Of a stretch of DNA of 18,253 nt, positions 1-8,108 are shown piece after piece. Below the pieces are notes generated by a model that ran no database searches, was not told where the DNA came from, and worked only from the letters and a program-made list of their open reading frames with translations. The DNA is from Deltaproteobacteria bacterium. GTDB taxonomy: Bacteria; Desulfobacterota; Desulfobacteria; Desulfobacterales; UBA11574. Each line of letters opens with the position of its first letter. The stretch's first letter is position 1. The stretch spans positions 1 through 18,253 of the forward strand of contig JAFDCA010000485.1 in assembly GCA_019313025.1 (NCBI GenBank). The letters are read 5' to 3'. The position numbers and the translations under genes are program-made.

Positions 1-93
1 AAAAAGAAGATTTCATGAAAATATTTCGTTCATCGTTTGTTTTTTGAACCGTTGGAGTCACCCCAGGAATTAAAACAGGTCAAATTCGTGTGA

Positions 94-666
94 TTACCAA
101 TCCTGAGATGAGCTCTGGGGTTTGATGTGATATGGCGAGATCAATTGGTTATTTTGCAAATCATTAATCATAACCTCGATCACATCATTAATGATTTGAT
201 CTTTTGATTCTTTGCTCAATATTTTTGATTGCCCAGACCAAATGAGTTTTTCTGTTTATACATCTTACAGATTCGTTTCCAATCGGATGGTTTTGCTTGT
301 GCTTGAATAACACCGGATCATGCGGATAAATATAGCTGTACCGGCTATGATAAAAACCATAATAACCATTATGTGATTGACTGCCTCGTGTGAAGGCTTC
401 TTTTTTTCCTTGTCAATCAAATGCGTGATGATCACAGCGTCATTTTTAAATGGATTGACAGCATTTAATATCGTCTCTTTTTTCAGCTCTAAATCTGCAG
501 ACATCGTTATGGGTTCTTCACCTGAGATAGCTTCAACTCCAGCTGATTTTAACGGTGCCACGAATTTTTGCGCAAAAGATCGCCGAGAATCTTCATTGCC
601 CGTTATAGCAATTACAAGAAGAGTATATACGGGTTTTCCTTTATAGGCCTCATTAATCTCCTCCTC
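94..666 (-). pseudogene. Degraded gene, probably a former small lipoprotein
   Basis: One reading frame can be followed from just after a TAG at 669-667 to a TAA at 96-94, but it is broken. Clearly protein-like blocks are visible: YTLLVIAITGNEDSRRSF and LKSAGVEAIS near the front, then NDAVIITHLID, then after position 258 TEKLIWSGQSKILSK and a tail rich in I, D and N. Two TAA codons (267-265 and 258-256) interrupt ETNL-stop-DV-stop-TEKLIW, where Tyr and Lys would be natural. Between about 373 and 310 the other frame gives a Tyr/Gly-rich HNGYYGFYHSRYSYIY stretch, suggesting compensating indels. There is no signal peptide and no ATG at the front. The pattern resembles small Proteobacterial lipoproteins of the DUF4136-like kind (family placement is recall and inference). 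It lies downstream of the metallo-hydrolase gene. Confidence 0.6.
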
Positions 667-669
667 CTA

Positions 670-896
670 TGAGTGCCTATCTTGTTCACACACTCAAGGG
701 CTTACGCTCGTGGTCTTCAGCTTAATGTCGATGGCAGGTATCTATTCCTCATCTTCGGGATAAAACGTAAAGTCTGTTGTTGATTTTTTGGCAAAGAATT
801 TTTTAAAGTTCACTTCCTTTATTTTTTTCACCAATGGTGACGATGTTTAATTGGGTCAACCTGAAATTTGATAGCTGCAGGGTGATTCTTGGTCGA
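670..896. other. Intergenic stretch with no supported gene
   Basis: This 227-bp stretch separates the metallo-hydrolase stop from the remains of the lipoprotein-like gene. I see no convincing terminator for the long upstream operon. It contains a 6-bp perfect inverted repeat (TGAGTG at 670-675, CACTCA at 691-696), a small hairpin TCACC-ATT-GGTGA (minus-strand sense) around 829-841 flanked by an A/T run on the wrong side for minus-strand termination, and a 29-codon GTG-initiated frame at 742-831 that lacks a proper ribosome-binding site. Confidence 0.4.
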
Positions 897-1715
897 TTAT
901 TTGAGGTATAACAGCATTCCGCATGTATCCTGTGCGGCGACATCAAGGCGCGGTTTACAGCGGGTCAGGGCCTGGCTGACTTCAATGACGGCTTTTTGGG
1001 GCGTATTGTTCGTTTCACTGAGGTGAGCCAACATGACATGCGCTAGGCCGTCATGCTGAAGCTCGTTTAAGAGGGTTTTGGATGCTGCGTTGGACAGGTG
1101 ACCGGTTCTGCTTTTGATGCGTTGCTTGACAGGCCACGGATAGGGACCGTTGATCAGCATCTGTTCATCGTGGTTGGCCTCCAGGATCAATAGGGTGCAT
1201 CTTTTCAGATGTTCTTTGACCATGGAAGTTGCAATGCCCAGATCGGTGGCAATTCCGATTTTTGTTCCGTTTTGATAGACCGTAAACCCGCACGGGTCTT
1301 CGGCATCGTGGGGTATTGAAAAGGGATGAATGGCGAGGTCATTGATGGTGAACATCGATCCACACTCAAATTTTTTAAAATCATGAAGGTTCCCGAGCTG
1401 GGAGACGGCGACTTTTCGTGTTTTTGAGTTGATGTATACCGGAAGTTTGTAACGACGCGAAAGAACGCCGACACCTTGAATGTGGTCGTGGTGCTCATGA
1501 GATACCAGGATGGCGTCAAGGTCTTTCGGATCAAGTCCTCTTGACCTTAACCGGCGTTCGATTTCGATTCCGGAAAGGCCGGCATCGATCAGCAATGACG
1601 TATCGCCGCTGGAAATAAAAATGGCGTTTCCCTTGCTCCCGCTGGCCAATATACATACGCTCAGATTGTAATCGGGTTTCATCTGAAACGGTTTTGAAGC
1701 GGGATAATCTTTCAT
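897..1715 (-). CDS. Metallo-beta-lactamase-fold hydrolase, YycJ/WalJ type
   Basis: This is a predicted soluble metal-dependent phosphodiesterase/nuclease of about 272 residues, close to the roughly 260-270 usual for the YycJ/WalJ group. The family start LASGSKGN lies near residues 23-30, followed by LLIDAGLSG. The metal-binding motif HEHHDH is at residues 73-78, and later GHLSN and MLAHLSETNNTP match conserved histidine positions of the family. An upstream ATG at 1778 would overlap dut by 62 nt. I prefer the ATG at 1715-1713, which follows the dut TAA by one base and has AGGG seven bases upstream. Substrate is unknown; relatives are described as DNA exonuclease-like or linked to cell-wall signalling. 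It is the last intact gene of the cluster. Confidence 0.85.
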   Translation of the reverse strand: MKDYPASKPFQMKPDYNLSVCILASGSKGNAIFISSGDTSLLIDAGLSGIEIERRLRSRGLDPKDLDAILVSHEHHDHIQGVGVLSRRYKLPVYINSKTRKVAVSQLGNLHDFKKFECGSMFTINDLAIHPFSIPHDAEDPCGFTVYQNGTKIGIATDLGIATSMVKEHLKRCTLLILEANHDEQMLINGPYPWPVKQRIKSRTGHLSNAASKTLLNELQHDGLAHVMLAHLSETNNTPQKAVIEVSQALTRCKPRLDVAAQDTCGMLLYLK

Positions 1716-1716
1716 C

Positions 1717-2175
1717 TTAACGCCCTGTATGTCCGAATCCTCCGCTATTTCTATGGGTTTCATCCAGTTGTTCCACAATTTTCAACCTTGCCTGATAGAC
1801 CCGTTTCATGACCATTTGGGCGATTCTGTCGCCGCGTTTGACGGTATATTTTTTTTTCCCAAGATTTATAACCGCAATTTTGACTTCTCCCCGATAATCG
1901 GCATCAATGGTTCCGGGAGAATTAATAAGTCCTATACCATGGTTTACGGCCAACCCGCTTCGGGGACGGATTTGTATTTCAAATCCATCCGGGATGGCCA
2001 CGGCAAAACCGGTCGGTATCAATGCAACGGCACCTTTTTCCAGAACAAGGTCTGTTTCAACGGCAGCACAGATGTCCATTCCGGCAGCCTTGGGTGTCAT
2101 ATAGCAGGGAAGGGGAATATCTGTATCCGACTCCGGTCGCAGACGAAGAAATTTTATAACAGGGTTTAGGTCCAT
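1717..2175 (-). CDS. dut: Deoxyuridine 5'-triphosphate nucleotidohydrolase (dUTPase)
   Basis: Trimeric dUTPase hydrolyses dUTP to dUMP and pyrophosphate in the cytosol. This keeps uracil out of DNA and supplies dUMP for thymidylate synthesis. All five family motifs are present in order: AAGMDICAA (residues 30-38), RPRSGLA (70-76), [17 protein letters not shown] (82-98, with the expected catalytic Asp at 91), RGDRIAQMV (114-122) and the C-terminal glycine-rich arm [11 protein letters not shown] (142-152). At 152 residues it has normal length. The ATG start fits the family alignment, but I see no clear Shine-Dalgarno in front of it. It follows the M16 peptidase gene by 67 nt, and its stop abuts the next gene's start. 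Confidence 0.96.
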   Translation of the reverse strand: MDLNPVIKFLRLRPESDTDIPLPCYMTPKAAGMDICAAVETDLVLEKGAVALIPTGFAVAIPDGFEIQIRPRSGLAVNHGIGLINSPGTIDADYRGEVKIAVINLGKKKYTVKRGDRIAQMVMKRVYQARLKIVEQLDETHRNSGGFGHTGR

Positions 2176-2242
2176 ATATATTGGTCAAATGGTCATAAAA
2201 CCGTTTAACGATTCAACGATATAACTATTTAACTTGAGTAGC

Positions 2243-3508
2243 CTACACAGGCAAAATATCATCGACAACATGTTTATCGGTGACAGGCCCAAGCAGGGTC
2301 AGCGCAAAACGATTGCCTTGAAAAAGGCTTTCAGCAAGCTCTAAAATATCGTCTTCGGTGACGGCTTCAACATTGTTTATAATTTCTTCCAGGGGGATGT
2401 AACGTCCGAAGTGCGTCTCATTTTGTGCCATACGAACCATCTGATTGTCATTACTTTCCGAGGCAAGCATGAGGTTGCCTTTTGTAAATTCCTTGGCATC
2501 ACGCAGTTCTGTTGAATCGACCCGCATGTCTCTAATTTTGGAGATTTCATTCAGAATGAGTCGTATAGATGTTTGAATATTTTTGGGGGCGACACCTGCG
2601 TAGGCGCCAAACATTCCTGTATCGACAAAGGAGGATGCATAGGAGTAAACCGAGTAAGCAAGCCCTCTTTTTTCACGGATTTCCTGAAACAGCCTTGAAC
2701 TCATGTTGCCACCCAGAATGGTATTCATCAGTGAAAATGTGTATCGTCTCGGATCGGTTATCGACATTCCCTTGGTTCCCAAACAGATATGAACCTGCTC
2801 CAAATTTCTGTAGTGAATGTCCACCTTACAATGTTCATCGGGTGTCATTCGCTTGGAAAAATCATTGCCCGGCCGAATCGATTCGAATAACGGGCCGACA
2901 ATATCCATGAAGTGGTTGTGTTCCAGGTTGCCGGCTGCTGAAACCACAATGCGTTCAGGCTGATAAAAGCGGTGAAAGAACCTTTTTATGGCGTCCGAAT
3001 TAAAACGGTTTATATTTTCACGGCTGCCGAGAACGGATCGACCCAGAGAATTTTTTCCCCAGAAATTCATTCCTGAAAGGATATGAATATACTCATCCGA
3101 GTTGTCTTCCGCCATCCCGATTTCCTGGAGAATCACCGCACGTTCATTTTCGACTTCTTTATCGTCGAATACAGAGTTAAAAAAGACATCCGATAAAATA
3201 TCGACCATGGTTTCCAGATGGGCGTCCATCACTTTGGCATGGTAGCATGTATTTTCAGTACTTGTAAAAGCGTTGGTTTGGCCGCCGATGGCATCGAATT
3301 CCTTTGCGATCTGAAAGGCCGTTCTTTTTTTGGTTCCTTTAAAGATCATGTGTTCAATAAAATGGGAGAGGCCGCTTTCGTCTGAAGATTCATCACGGGC
3401 GCCGACATTTACCCATACTCCCATGGATACGGAACGGAAATGTGGCATTTTTTTGGTAATGACCTTGATACCGTTTTTTAGGAGGGTTTTGTTGATGCTA
3501 TGATCCAT
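2243..3508 (-). CDS. M16 family zinc peptidase
   Basis: A pitrilysin/mitochondrial-processing-peptidase-like M16 metallopeptidase of 421 residues, typical of the single-chain two-domain bacterial form. The inverted zinc motif HFIEH (His49, Glu52, His53) is intact. Glu129 in AVILQEI is 76 residues after His53, the spacing expected for the third zinc ligand, so the protein should be active. The second half (from about residue 165, VVSAAGNLEHNHF) is the inactive-like M16 C-terminal domain with a GGNMSSRLFQEIREKRGLAY segment. There is no signal peptide, so a cytosolic location is predicted. Eight nt separate it from the pnp stop, with AAGGA ahead of the ATG, so it is co-transcribed with pnp. The physiological substrate is not evident. 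Confidence 0.93.
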   Translation of the reverse strand: MDHSINKTLLKNGIKVITKKMPHFRSVSMGVWVNVGARDESSDESGLSHFIEHMIFKGTKKRTAFQIAKEFDAIGGQTNAFTSTENTCYHAKVMDAHLETMVDILSDVFFNSVFDDKEVENERAVILQEIGMAEDNSDEYIHILSGMNFWGKNSLGRSVLGSRENINRFNSDAIKRFFHRFYQPERIVVSAAGNLEHNHFMDIVGPLFESIRPGNDFSKRMTPDEHCKVDIHYRNLEQVHICLGTKGMSITDPRRYTFSLMNTILGGNMSSRLFQEIREKRGLAYSVYSYASSFVDTGMFGAYAGVAPKNIQTSIRLILNEISKIRDMRVDSTELRDAKEFTKGNLMLASESNDNQMVRMAQNETHFGRYIPLEEIINNVEAVTEDDILELAESLFQGNRFALTLLGPVTDKHVVDDILPV

Positions 3509-3516
3509 TTTTTTGT

Positions 3517-5601
3517 TTATCCTTCTTCCTCCAGTGCAGCTTTGTAACTCAAGCGGATTTTACCATCTTTACTGATTTCGAGAACCTTGACTTTAATTTG
3601 CTCTCCTTCTTTAACGATATCCGATACCCGGTTTACGCGGTGTGCGGCAAGTTGTGAAATATGTACAAGACCGTCTACGTTGGGGAGTATTTGGACAAAG
3701 GCGCCAAAATCCATGATCTTTACGACGGTTCCATCGTAAATTTTGCCGACTTCAGGTTCAAGGATGATTTCTTTGACCATTTTTAAAGCAGCATCCGCTT
3801 CTTTTTGGGAAAACGCTGCTATTTTAACCAGGCCGGAGTCATCAATTTCAATTTTTGTATCGGTTTCATTTTGAATGGCTCTGATGGTTTTACCGCCGGG
3901 ACCGATGATTTCACGAATTCTGTCGGGATTGATATTCAACGTGATTATTTTGGGTGCATAAGGAGAAATCTGCTTGCGAGGCTCTTTTATGGCCTCCGTC
4001 ATTTTATCCAGTATAAAAAGCCGACCGACACGGGCCTGATCCAGAGCCTTTTCCATGATATCCTTGGAAAGCTCAAGAATTTTGATATCCATCTGAAGCG
4101 CGGTGATGCCGTCTTTTGTGCCGGCGACTTTGAAGTCCATGTCGCCGGTATGATCTTCATCTCCGAGTATATCGGAAAGGATGACGACATCCTCTCCTTC
4201 CTTTACAAGTCCCATGGCGATACCTGAAACCGGTGCCTTGATGGGAACACCACCATCCATAAGGGCGAGGGTACCGGAACACACAGTGGCCATGGAAGAA
4301 GAACCGTTGGATTCCAGCACCTCTGATACGATGCGTATGGTGTAATCAAATTCTTCCCTGGGCGGTAGAACTTTTTCCAGGGCTCTTGTGGAGAGCCCTC
4401 CGTGGCCAATATCTCTGCGGCTCGGTCCGCCGATACGTCTGACCTCTCCCACTGAAAAAGGCGGAAAATTATAGTGGAGCATAAAGGGCCTGTGTTCCTC
4501 TCCAATCAGTGTTTCCACCCGCTGCTCGTCCTGACCCGATCCCAGGGTCAAAACGCCAAGCACCTGGGTTTCTCCCCGGGTAAACAGAGCGCTGCCATGG
4601 GGTCTGGGCAAAATACCGACTTCACAGGTGATGGGCCTTATTTCATCAAATTTTCTGTTATCGATACGGCGCCTTTCTTTGAGGATGATGTCCCGGCTGA
4701 TTTTTTTCAACATGTCATTAAATATGGCGTTTACTTCATCCTTTTGGTCCGCATAGGCTTCTCCCAGTTCTTCGAATATCGCGGATTTTAAATTTCCAAG
4801 GGCTGAACTGCGGTTGCTTTTTTCGGATATCGCCAGGGCGTCATATGTCTTTGAAGCTATTTTGGACTCGATGGTTTCAACAAGCGTTTCATCTCTCTGG
4901 GGCGGTATGAAGGTTCTTTTGGGTACCCCGTTGATTTCTTTAAGCTTCATTTGCATATCTATAATGGGCTGCATGGATCGGTGACCAAAAAAAATGGCTT
5001 CCAGCATATCCGATTCACTGACAATATTGCCGCCCCCTTCTACCATGACAACACCGGTTTTTGATCCGGCGACAATGATGTTGATGTCAGAATTTTCATA
5101 TTCGTCCACGGTGGGATTGATTTTAAACTGATCGTCTATTCGTCCCACACGGACACATGCAATGGGCCCTTCAAAAGGGATGTCTGATATTTCAAGTGCG
5201 GCAGATGCCCCAATCATTGCCAGGGTGTCGGGGTCGTTTTCCTGGTCCATGGACAATACCGTTGCAATAACTTGAGTTTCGAATCGATATCCTTTGGGAA
5301 AGAGGGGTCGAATGGGGCGATCGATAATTCGGGCTGTCAGGGTTTCTTTTTCACTGGGTCTCCCGATTTCACGTCTGAAATAATTTCCGGGTATGCGGCC
5401 CGCTGCATATCCCTTTTCCTGATATTCAACAGTCAGCGGCAAAAAATCAACCGGCCGTTCTTCATGAGATGATACAACAGCCACAAGTACGATGGTGTCC
5501 CCATATTGAACCACAACTGAACCGGAAGCCTGTTTGGCATGTTTGCCGCTTTGGATACTCAGAGTTTTTCCTCCGATTTCTGTTTTGAGCGATGTTTCCA
5601 T
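3517..5601 (-). CDS. pnp: Polyribonucleotide nucleotidyltransferase (PNPase)
   Basis: A phosphorolytic 3'-5' exoribonuclease that degrades mRNA and can add tails; it works as a trimer, often within a degradosome. At 694 residues it has full length. Visible in order: first RNase PH-like domain (about 10-145) with [13 protein letters not shown]; helical linker (about 146-310); second RNase PH domain (about 320-545) with NFPPFSVGE and the acidic catalytic segment [15 protein letters not shown] (476-490); KH domain with [15 protein letters not shown] (563-577); S1 domain from about 619 ([17 protein letters not shown]) to the end. AGGAG six bases before the ATG fixes the start. As in many bacteria it follows rpsO, here after a 284-nt gap, and it leads a tight group with the M16 peptidase, dut and the metallo-hydrolase. 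Confidence 0.98.
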   Translation of the reverse strand: METSLKTEIGGKTLSIQSGKHAKQASGSVVVQYGDTIVLVAVVSSHEERPVDFLPLTVEYQEKGYAAGRIPGNYFRREIGRPSEKETLTARIIDRPIRPLFPKGYRFETQVIATVLSMDQENDPDTLAMIGASAALEISDIPFEGPIACVRVGRIDDQFKINPTVDEYENSDINIIVAGSKTGVVMVEGGGNIVSESDMLEAIFFGHRSMQPIIDMQMKLKEINGVPKRTFIPPQRDETLVETIESKIASKTYDALAISEKSNRSSALGNLKSAIFEELGEAYADQKDEVNAIFNDMLKKISRDIILKERRRIDNRKFDEIRPITCEVGILPRPHGSALFTRGETQVLGVLTLGSGQDEQRVETLIGEEHRPFMLHYNFPPFSVGEVRRIGGPSRRDIGHGGLSTRALEKVLPPREEFDYTIRIVSEVLESNGSSSMATVCSGTLALMDGGVPIKAPVSGIAMGLVKEGEDVVILSDILGDEDHTGDMDFKVAGTKDGITALQMDIKILELSKDIMEKALDQARVGRLFILDKMTEAIKEPRKQISPYAPKIITLNINPDRIREIIGPGGKTIRAIQNETDTKIEIDDSGLVKIAAFSQKEADAALKMVKEIILEPEVGKIYDGTVVKIMDFGAFVQILPNVDGLVHISQLAAHRVNRVSDIVKEGEQIKVKVLEISKDGKIRLSYKAALEEEG

Positions 5602-5885
5602 AGTTGTCTCCTAAAAGCCAAGCAACTTCAAATCTATGTTTGTATTCCCACATATCGGGTCTTTTTTCGTCGGAATAAAAAACATCAAAAGGTATGACAC
5701 AAATTTCTCATGGGCTTGATGGATCCAATTGAAAAGCGTCGTTTATTTCCTGGTTAAATTGATGTTTGTTCAATTGCTGATGGCAAAATTGATAAAATTT
5801 ATGACCTGATGAAGGTAAAATTAGGGACGTTGCCCTATGCTTGATCAAAGAATACCGCCATCCGGTCATCGATAGCCCGTGTCAT
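5602..5885. other. rpsO-pnp intergenic region
   Basis: This 284-bp AT-rich gap contains no supported ORF. In E. coli the equivalent gap carries a terminator, the pnp promoter and an RNase III-processed leader. Here I see a weak stem-loop near the rpsO end (5822-5837), an imperfect ATTCC/GGAAT inverted repeat close to the pnp start, and a poor promoter candidate (TTGTGT, 17 bp, TTTATT in the minus-strand sense). None is strong alone. The size of the gap, in an otherwise compact cluster, suggests pnp has its own regulation. Confidence 0.4.
5817..5837 (-). terminator. Weak candidate terminator after rpsO
   Basis: On the minus strand, TAGGG-CAACGT-CCCTA forms a 5-bp stem with a 6-base loop, followed by A and then TTTT. 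It starts 48 bases after the rpsO stop. The stem is short and the U-run brief, so at most partial termination is expected. Confidence 0.3.
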
Positions 5886-6155
5886 CTATCTTCTCAGACC
5901 TAAGGTTTCGATGATTGCACGGTATCGTTTTACATCTTTGTTTTTAACGTAGTTTAAGAGTCTGCGCCGTCTACCCACGAGAATCAAGAGCCCCCTTCTT
6001 GAATGGTGATCCTTTTTATGAATTTTTAAGTGCTCGGTTAAATAGGAAATACGGTGTGTCAAGAGGCCAACCTGGACTTCGGGGGAGCCGGTATCGTTTT
6101 CATGTACTTTAAACTGCTCGATCAATTTCTTTTTCTCGTTTGATGTCAAGACCAA
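5886..6155 (-). CDS. rpsO: 30S ribosomal protein S15
   Basis: S15 is a primary 16S rRNA-binding protein that nucleates the 30S central domain. The 89-residue length is exactly the family's usual size. Conserved features include the [10 protein letters not shown] segment (residues 19-28), [26 protein letters not shown] and the closing [10 protein letters not shown] block. The start codon is TTG (6155-6153), set by a perfect AAGGAGG eight bases upstream; the protein reads Met-Val-Leu-Thr as in many S15 proteins. No ATG lies nearby in frame. It follows truB by 41 nt. S15 represses its own mRNA in several bacteria; the weak start codon here may matter for that. Confidence 0.97.
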   Translation of the reverse strand: MVLTSNEKKKLIEQFKVHENDTGSPEVQVGLLTHRISYLTEHLKIHKKDHHSRRGLLILVGRRRRLLNYVKNKDVKRYRAIIETLGLRR

Positions 6156-6163
6156 TTACTTTG

Positions 6164-6170
6164 CCTCCTT
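6164..6170 (-). promoter_or_regulatory. Shine-Dalgarno that fixes the TTG start of rpsO
   Basis: AAGGAGG on the minus strand is separated by eight bases from TTG at 6155-6153. This is the best ribosome-binding site in its neighbourhood and decides the non-ATG start. Confidence 0.8.
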
Positions 6171-6196
6171 TTGTAAAAATATAAGTTTTGATGAAT

Positions 6197-7120
6197 TCAC
6201 GAGTTGAACACACAACAATAGTCATACCTGTTTTTGTCTTTGGTTTGCTTTAGTATCGCAACAAGCTTTTTGTCGGTATCGACGATTTTGATAAAGCCTT
6301 CAAAAGCGTTTATTTGTCCGGACATAAAATCATTTTTTGTTATGATATGACCATGGCTTATTTTGTTAACCAAAACATTGTCAGCAATATTTTCAGGCAT
6401 ATCTTTCAAAGCATTTGACATGCTGATGATTCGATCGGATGATTTGTTGGATAGCGCCAGATCTTCCAGTTCTTCCAATGTTACAGCATCCGCAATGGTA
6501 AATCCACTGCTTTCGACGCGCCTGAGTTCTTTTAGATGACCGCCACATCCTAAGAATGCACCAATGTCTGCACACAGGGTTCTAATATATGTTCCGGCGG
6601 AACAAAGGACCTCAAAGCGTATGAATGGCAGACAAACCTCACGTATCTTAAGGGTTATTATGGAAACGTACCTTTCCGGTTTCTGTACCGGTCTTTTGCT
6701 GCGTGCAAGTTTGTAAAGTGGAATTCCCTTATGTTTCAGGGCCGAGTAAACCGGCGGCAGCTGCTTGATCGTTCCTTCAAACTGTCGAAATGCAGATTGT
6801 ATGGTTTTATCAGAAAATTCTACATGATGACATATGTTCGTAACGTTTCCGGTTAAATCCTGTGTATCTGTTTCAATGCCAAGGTGAAGAACAGCTTCGT
6901 ATTTTTTTTTGCCGTGTAGAAAAAATCGGGAAAGCTTTGTTGCGCGATTGATGCAGCATACAAGTACACCTGTCGCAAAAGGATCGAGTGTACCGGTGTG
7001 TCCTGCCTTTCTTGCTCTCAGCAATTTTTTAACACGGGCCACCACTTTGGCGGAGGTGATGCCCGGGGGTTTGTCAACAACGATAACCCCGTTTAATTCT
7101 TGCCCTTCAAGATTTGGCAT
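6197..7120 (-). CDS. truB: tRNA pseudouridine(55) synthase
   Basis: TruB converts U55 in the T-loop of most tRNAs to pseudouridine and acts as a tRNA folding chaperone. At 307 residues it is near the E. coli length. The N-terminus GVIVVDKPPGITSAKVV is the family's KPxGxTS motif, and the catalytic motif GHTGTLDPFATGVL (residues 40-53) contains the expected catalytic Asp46. Further conserved segments are KKKYEAVLHLGIETDTQD and SAGTYIRTLCADIG (about residues 199-212). The C-terminal part (from about 245) is divergent and looks like a PUA-like tail. No clear Shine-Dalgarno is visible; the start lies 19 nt after the nrnA stop, so reinitiation or coupling is plausible. Confidence 0.96.
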   Translation of the reverse strand: MPNLEGQELNGVIVVDKPPGITSAKVVARVKKLLRARKAGHTGTLDPFATGVLVCCINRATKLSRFFLHGKKKYEAVLHLGIETDTQDLTGNVTNICHHVEFSDKTIQSAFRQFEGTIKQLPPVYSALKHKGIPLYKLARSKRPVQKPERYVSIITLKIREVCLPFIRFEVLCSAGTYIRTLCADIGAFLGCGGHLKELRRVESSGFTIADAVTLEELEDLALSNKSSDRIISMSNALKDMPENIADNVLVNKISHGHIITKNDFMSGQINAFEGFIKIVDTDKKLVAILKQTKDKNRYDYCCVFNS

Positions 7121-7139
7121 GTAAAGTTCAAATGTTGGG

Positions 7140-8108
7140 TTATATTTTATCAGCCAGACTAAAAATCCTTGATTTTATGTTAGAAAGTGTCGATTCAATA
7201 CTGAATCCGGCAGCACTGGAGTGGCCGCCTCCACCAAACAAAGATGCAATGGCAGCAACGTCAACGGCTCCATCAGAACGGAGGCTGACATGAAACCGGT
7301 TCGGCGTTTTTGATGTTCCTTTACCGTTGTGCTGCTCCTGAATGAGCGCTGCGACTTCGACATCCTCAATCCGTTGCGCGTAATTAATAAGGCCATCAAC
7401 ATCCTCGGGCTGGGTGTTTGTTTCATCGAACATCTTTTTGGTCAGCGTCATAATTGACAGTTTGCCGTTTTTTGAGAGTTCAATGGAGTCAAGGGCAAGA
7501 TTCAGCAGTTTTATTCGACTCAGCGAATATGTGCCGTATACATGTTGGGCAATATTGTAAGGGTTGACGCCAACTTCCACCATTTCCTGACAAATGGCAA
7601 AGGCTGCTTTGTTGGTATTAGAAAAGCGAAATGAACCTGTATCCGCTAAGATTCCGGTATAAATTGAGGTGGCGATGGGTTTATTAAATGGAAGGCCCAT
7701 CTCTTTTATCAGCCGGTACACGATTTCGGCGGTGGCACATGCGGATGTGTCTATCAGTTGAAGATGACCAAAACGCGTATTCGTAATGTGGTGGTCGATG
7801 TTCATAATGACCGGTATCTGTTTCACCAAGGAGGCAGCCCTTCCAACGCGGTTCAAGTCGCCACAGTCAAGAATAACGGCCGTATCATAATTCAAACCGC
7901 CGATCTCCTTTACGACACGATCAACTTCCGGAAGAAAGCGATATACCGCCGGAATAGGGCTTTCACAATAAAAGGTTATTGTTTTATTCAATGCCTCTAA
8001 AGTGAGCCCCATGGCGATCAGAGATCCGATGGCATCCCCGTCAGGATGGGAATGAGTAACAACTAAAATTTCGTTACTATTTTGAAATTGATGTATTATC
8101 GAATTCAT
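7140..8108 (-). CDS. nrnA: DHH-family oligoribonuclease/pAp-phosphatase (NrnA-like)
   Basis: NrnA-type enzymes degrade very short RNA oligonucleotides to mononucleotides and dephosphorylate 3'-phosphoadenosine 5'-phosphate. The 322 residues show the DHH domain motifs HPDGDAIGS (21-29), LDCGDLNRVG (80-89), the name-giving DHH (105-107) and TGILADTGSFRFSNT (151-165). The DHHA1 domain ends in the RNA-binding glycine motif FGGGGHSSAAG (291-301). All metal-binding aspartates and histidines are present. The start ATG lies within the end of rbfA (32-nt overlap), with no better internal start before HPDGDA. Lying in the same cluster as pnp, it would finish the decay that PNPase leaves incomplete. Confidence 0.93.
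   Translation of the reverse strand: MNSIIHQFQNSNEILVVTHSHPDGDAIGSLIAMGLTLEALNKTITFYCESPIPAVYRFLPEVDRVVKEIGGLNYDTAVILDCGDLNRVGRAASLVKQIPVIMNIDHHITNTRFGHLQLIDTSACATAEIVYRLIKEMGLPFNKPIATSIYTGILADTGSFRFSNTNKAAFAICQEMVEVGVNPYNIAQHVYGTYSLSRIKLLNLALDSIELSKNGKLSIMTLTKKMFDETNTQPEDVDGLINYAQRIEDVEVAALIQEQHNGKGTSKTPNRFHVSLRSDGAVDVAAIASLFGGGGHSSAAGFSIESTLSNIKSRIFSLADKI

Noticed and set aside
256..267. TAA stop-codon readthrough or reassignment
   Set aside because: Other genes in the window terminate normally at TAA with sensible protein ends, and the same frame also lacks a start and shows frame changes.
265..561. A 98-codon minus-strand frame that would give a membrane-segment protein
   Set aside because: Its hydrophobic stretch is an out-of-register reading of a Tyr/Gly-rich segment, its GTG start lies in the middle of conserved-looking sequence, and its stop is one of two nonsense codons. 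It is better explained as part of a pseudogene.
377..646. An 89-codon plus-strand frame
   Set aside because: It is antisense to the decayed lipoprotein-like frame and shows no recognisable protein features or ribosome-binding site.
742..831. A 29-codon minus-strand frame starting with GTG (VKKIKEVNFKKFF...)
   Set aside because: There is no proper ribosome-binding site and no family I recognise; the length is easily reached by chance in AT-rich DNA.
822..841. Hairpin beside a run of seven T on the plus strand as a terminator for the long operon
   Set aside because: On the minus strand the hairpin is followed by A residues, not T, so it is in the wrong orientation for the upstream genes.
1717..1778. 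Upstream start for the metallo-hydrolase, overlapping dut
   Set aside because: The extra residues precede the family's conserved N-terminus and would overlap dut by 62 nt, while ATG at 1715 follows the dut stop directly and has AGGG at good spacing.
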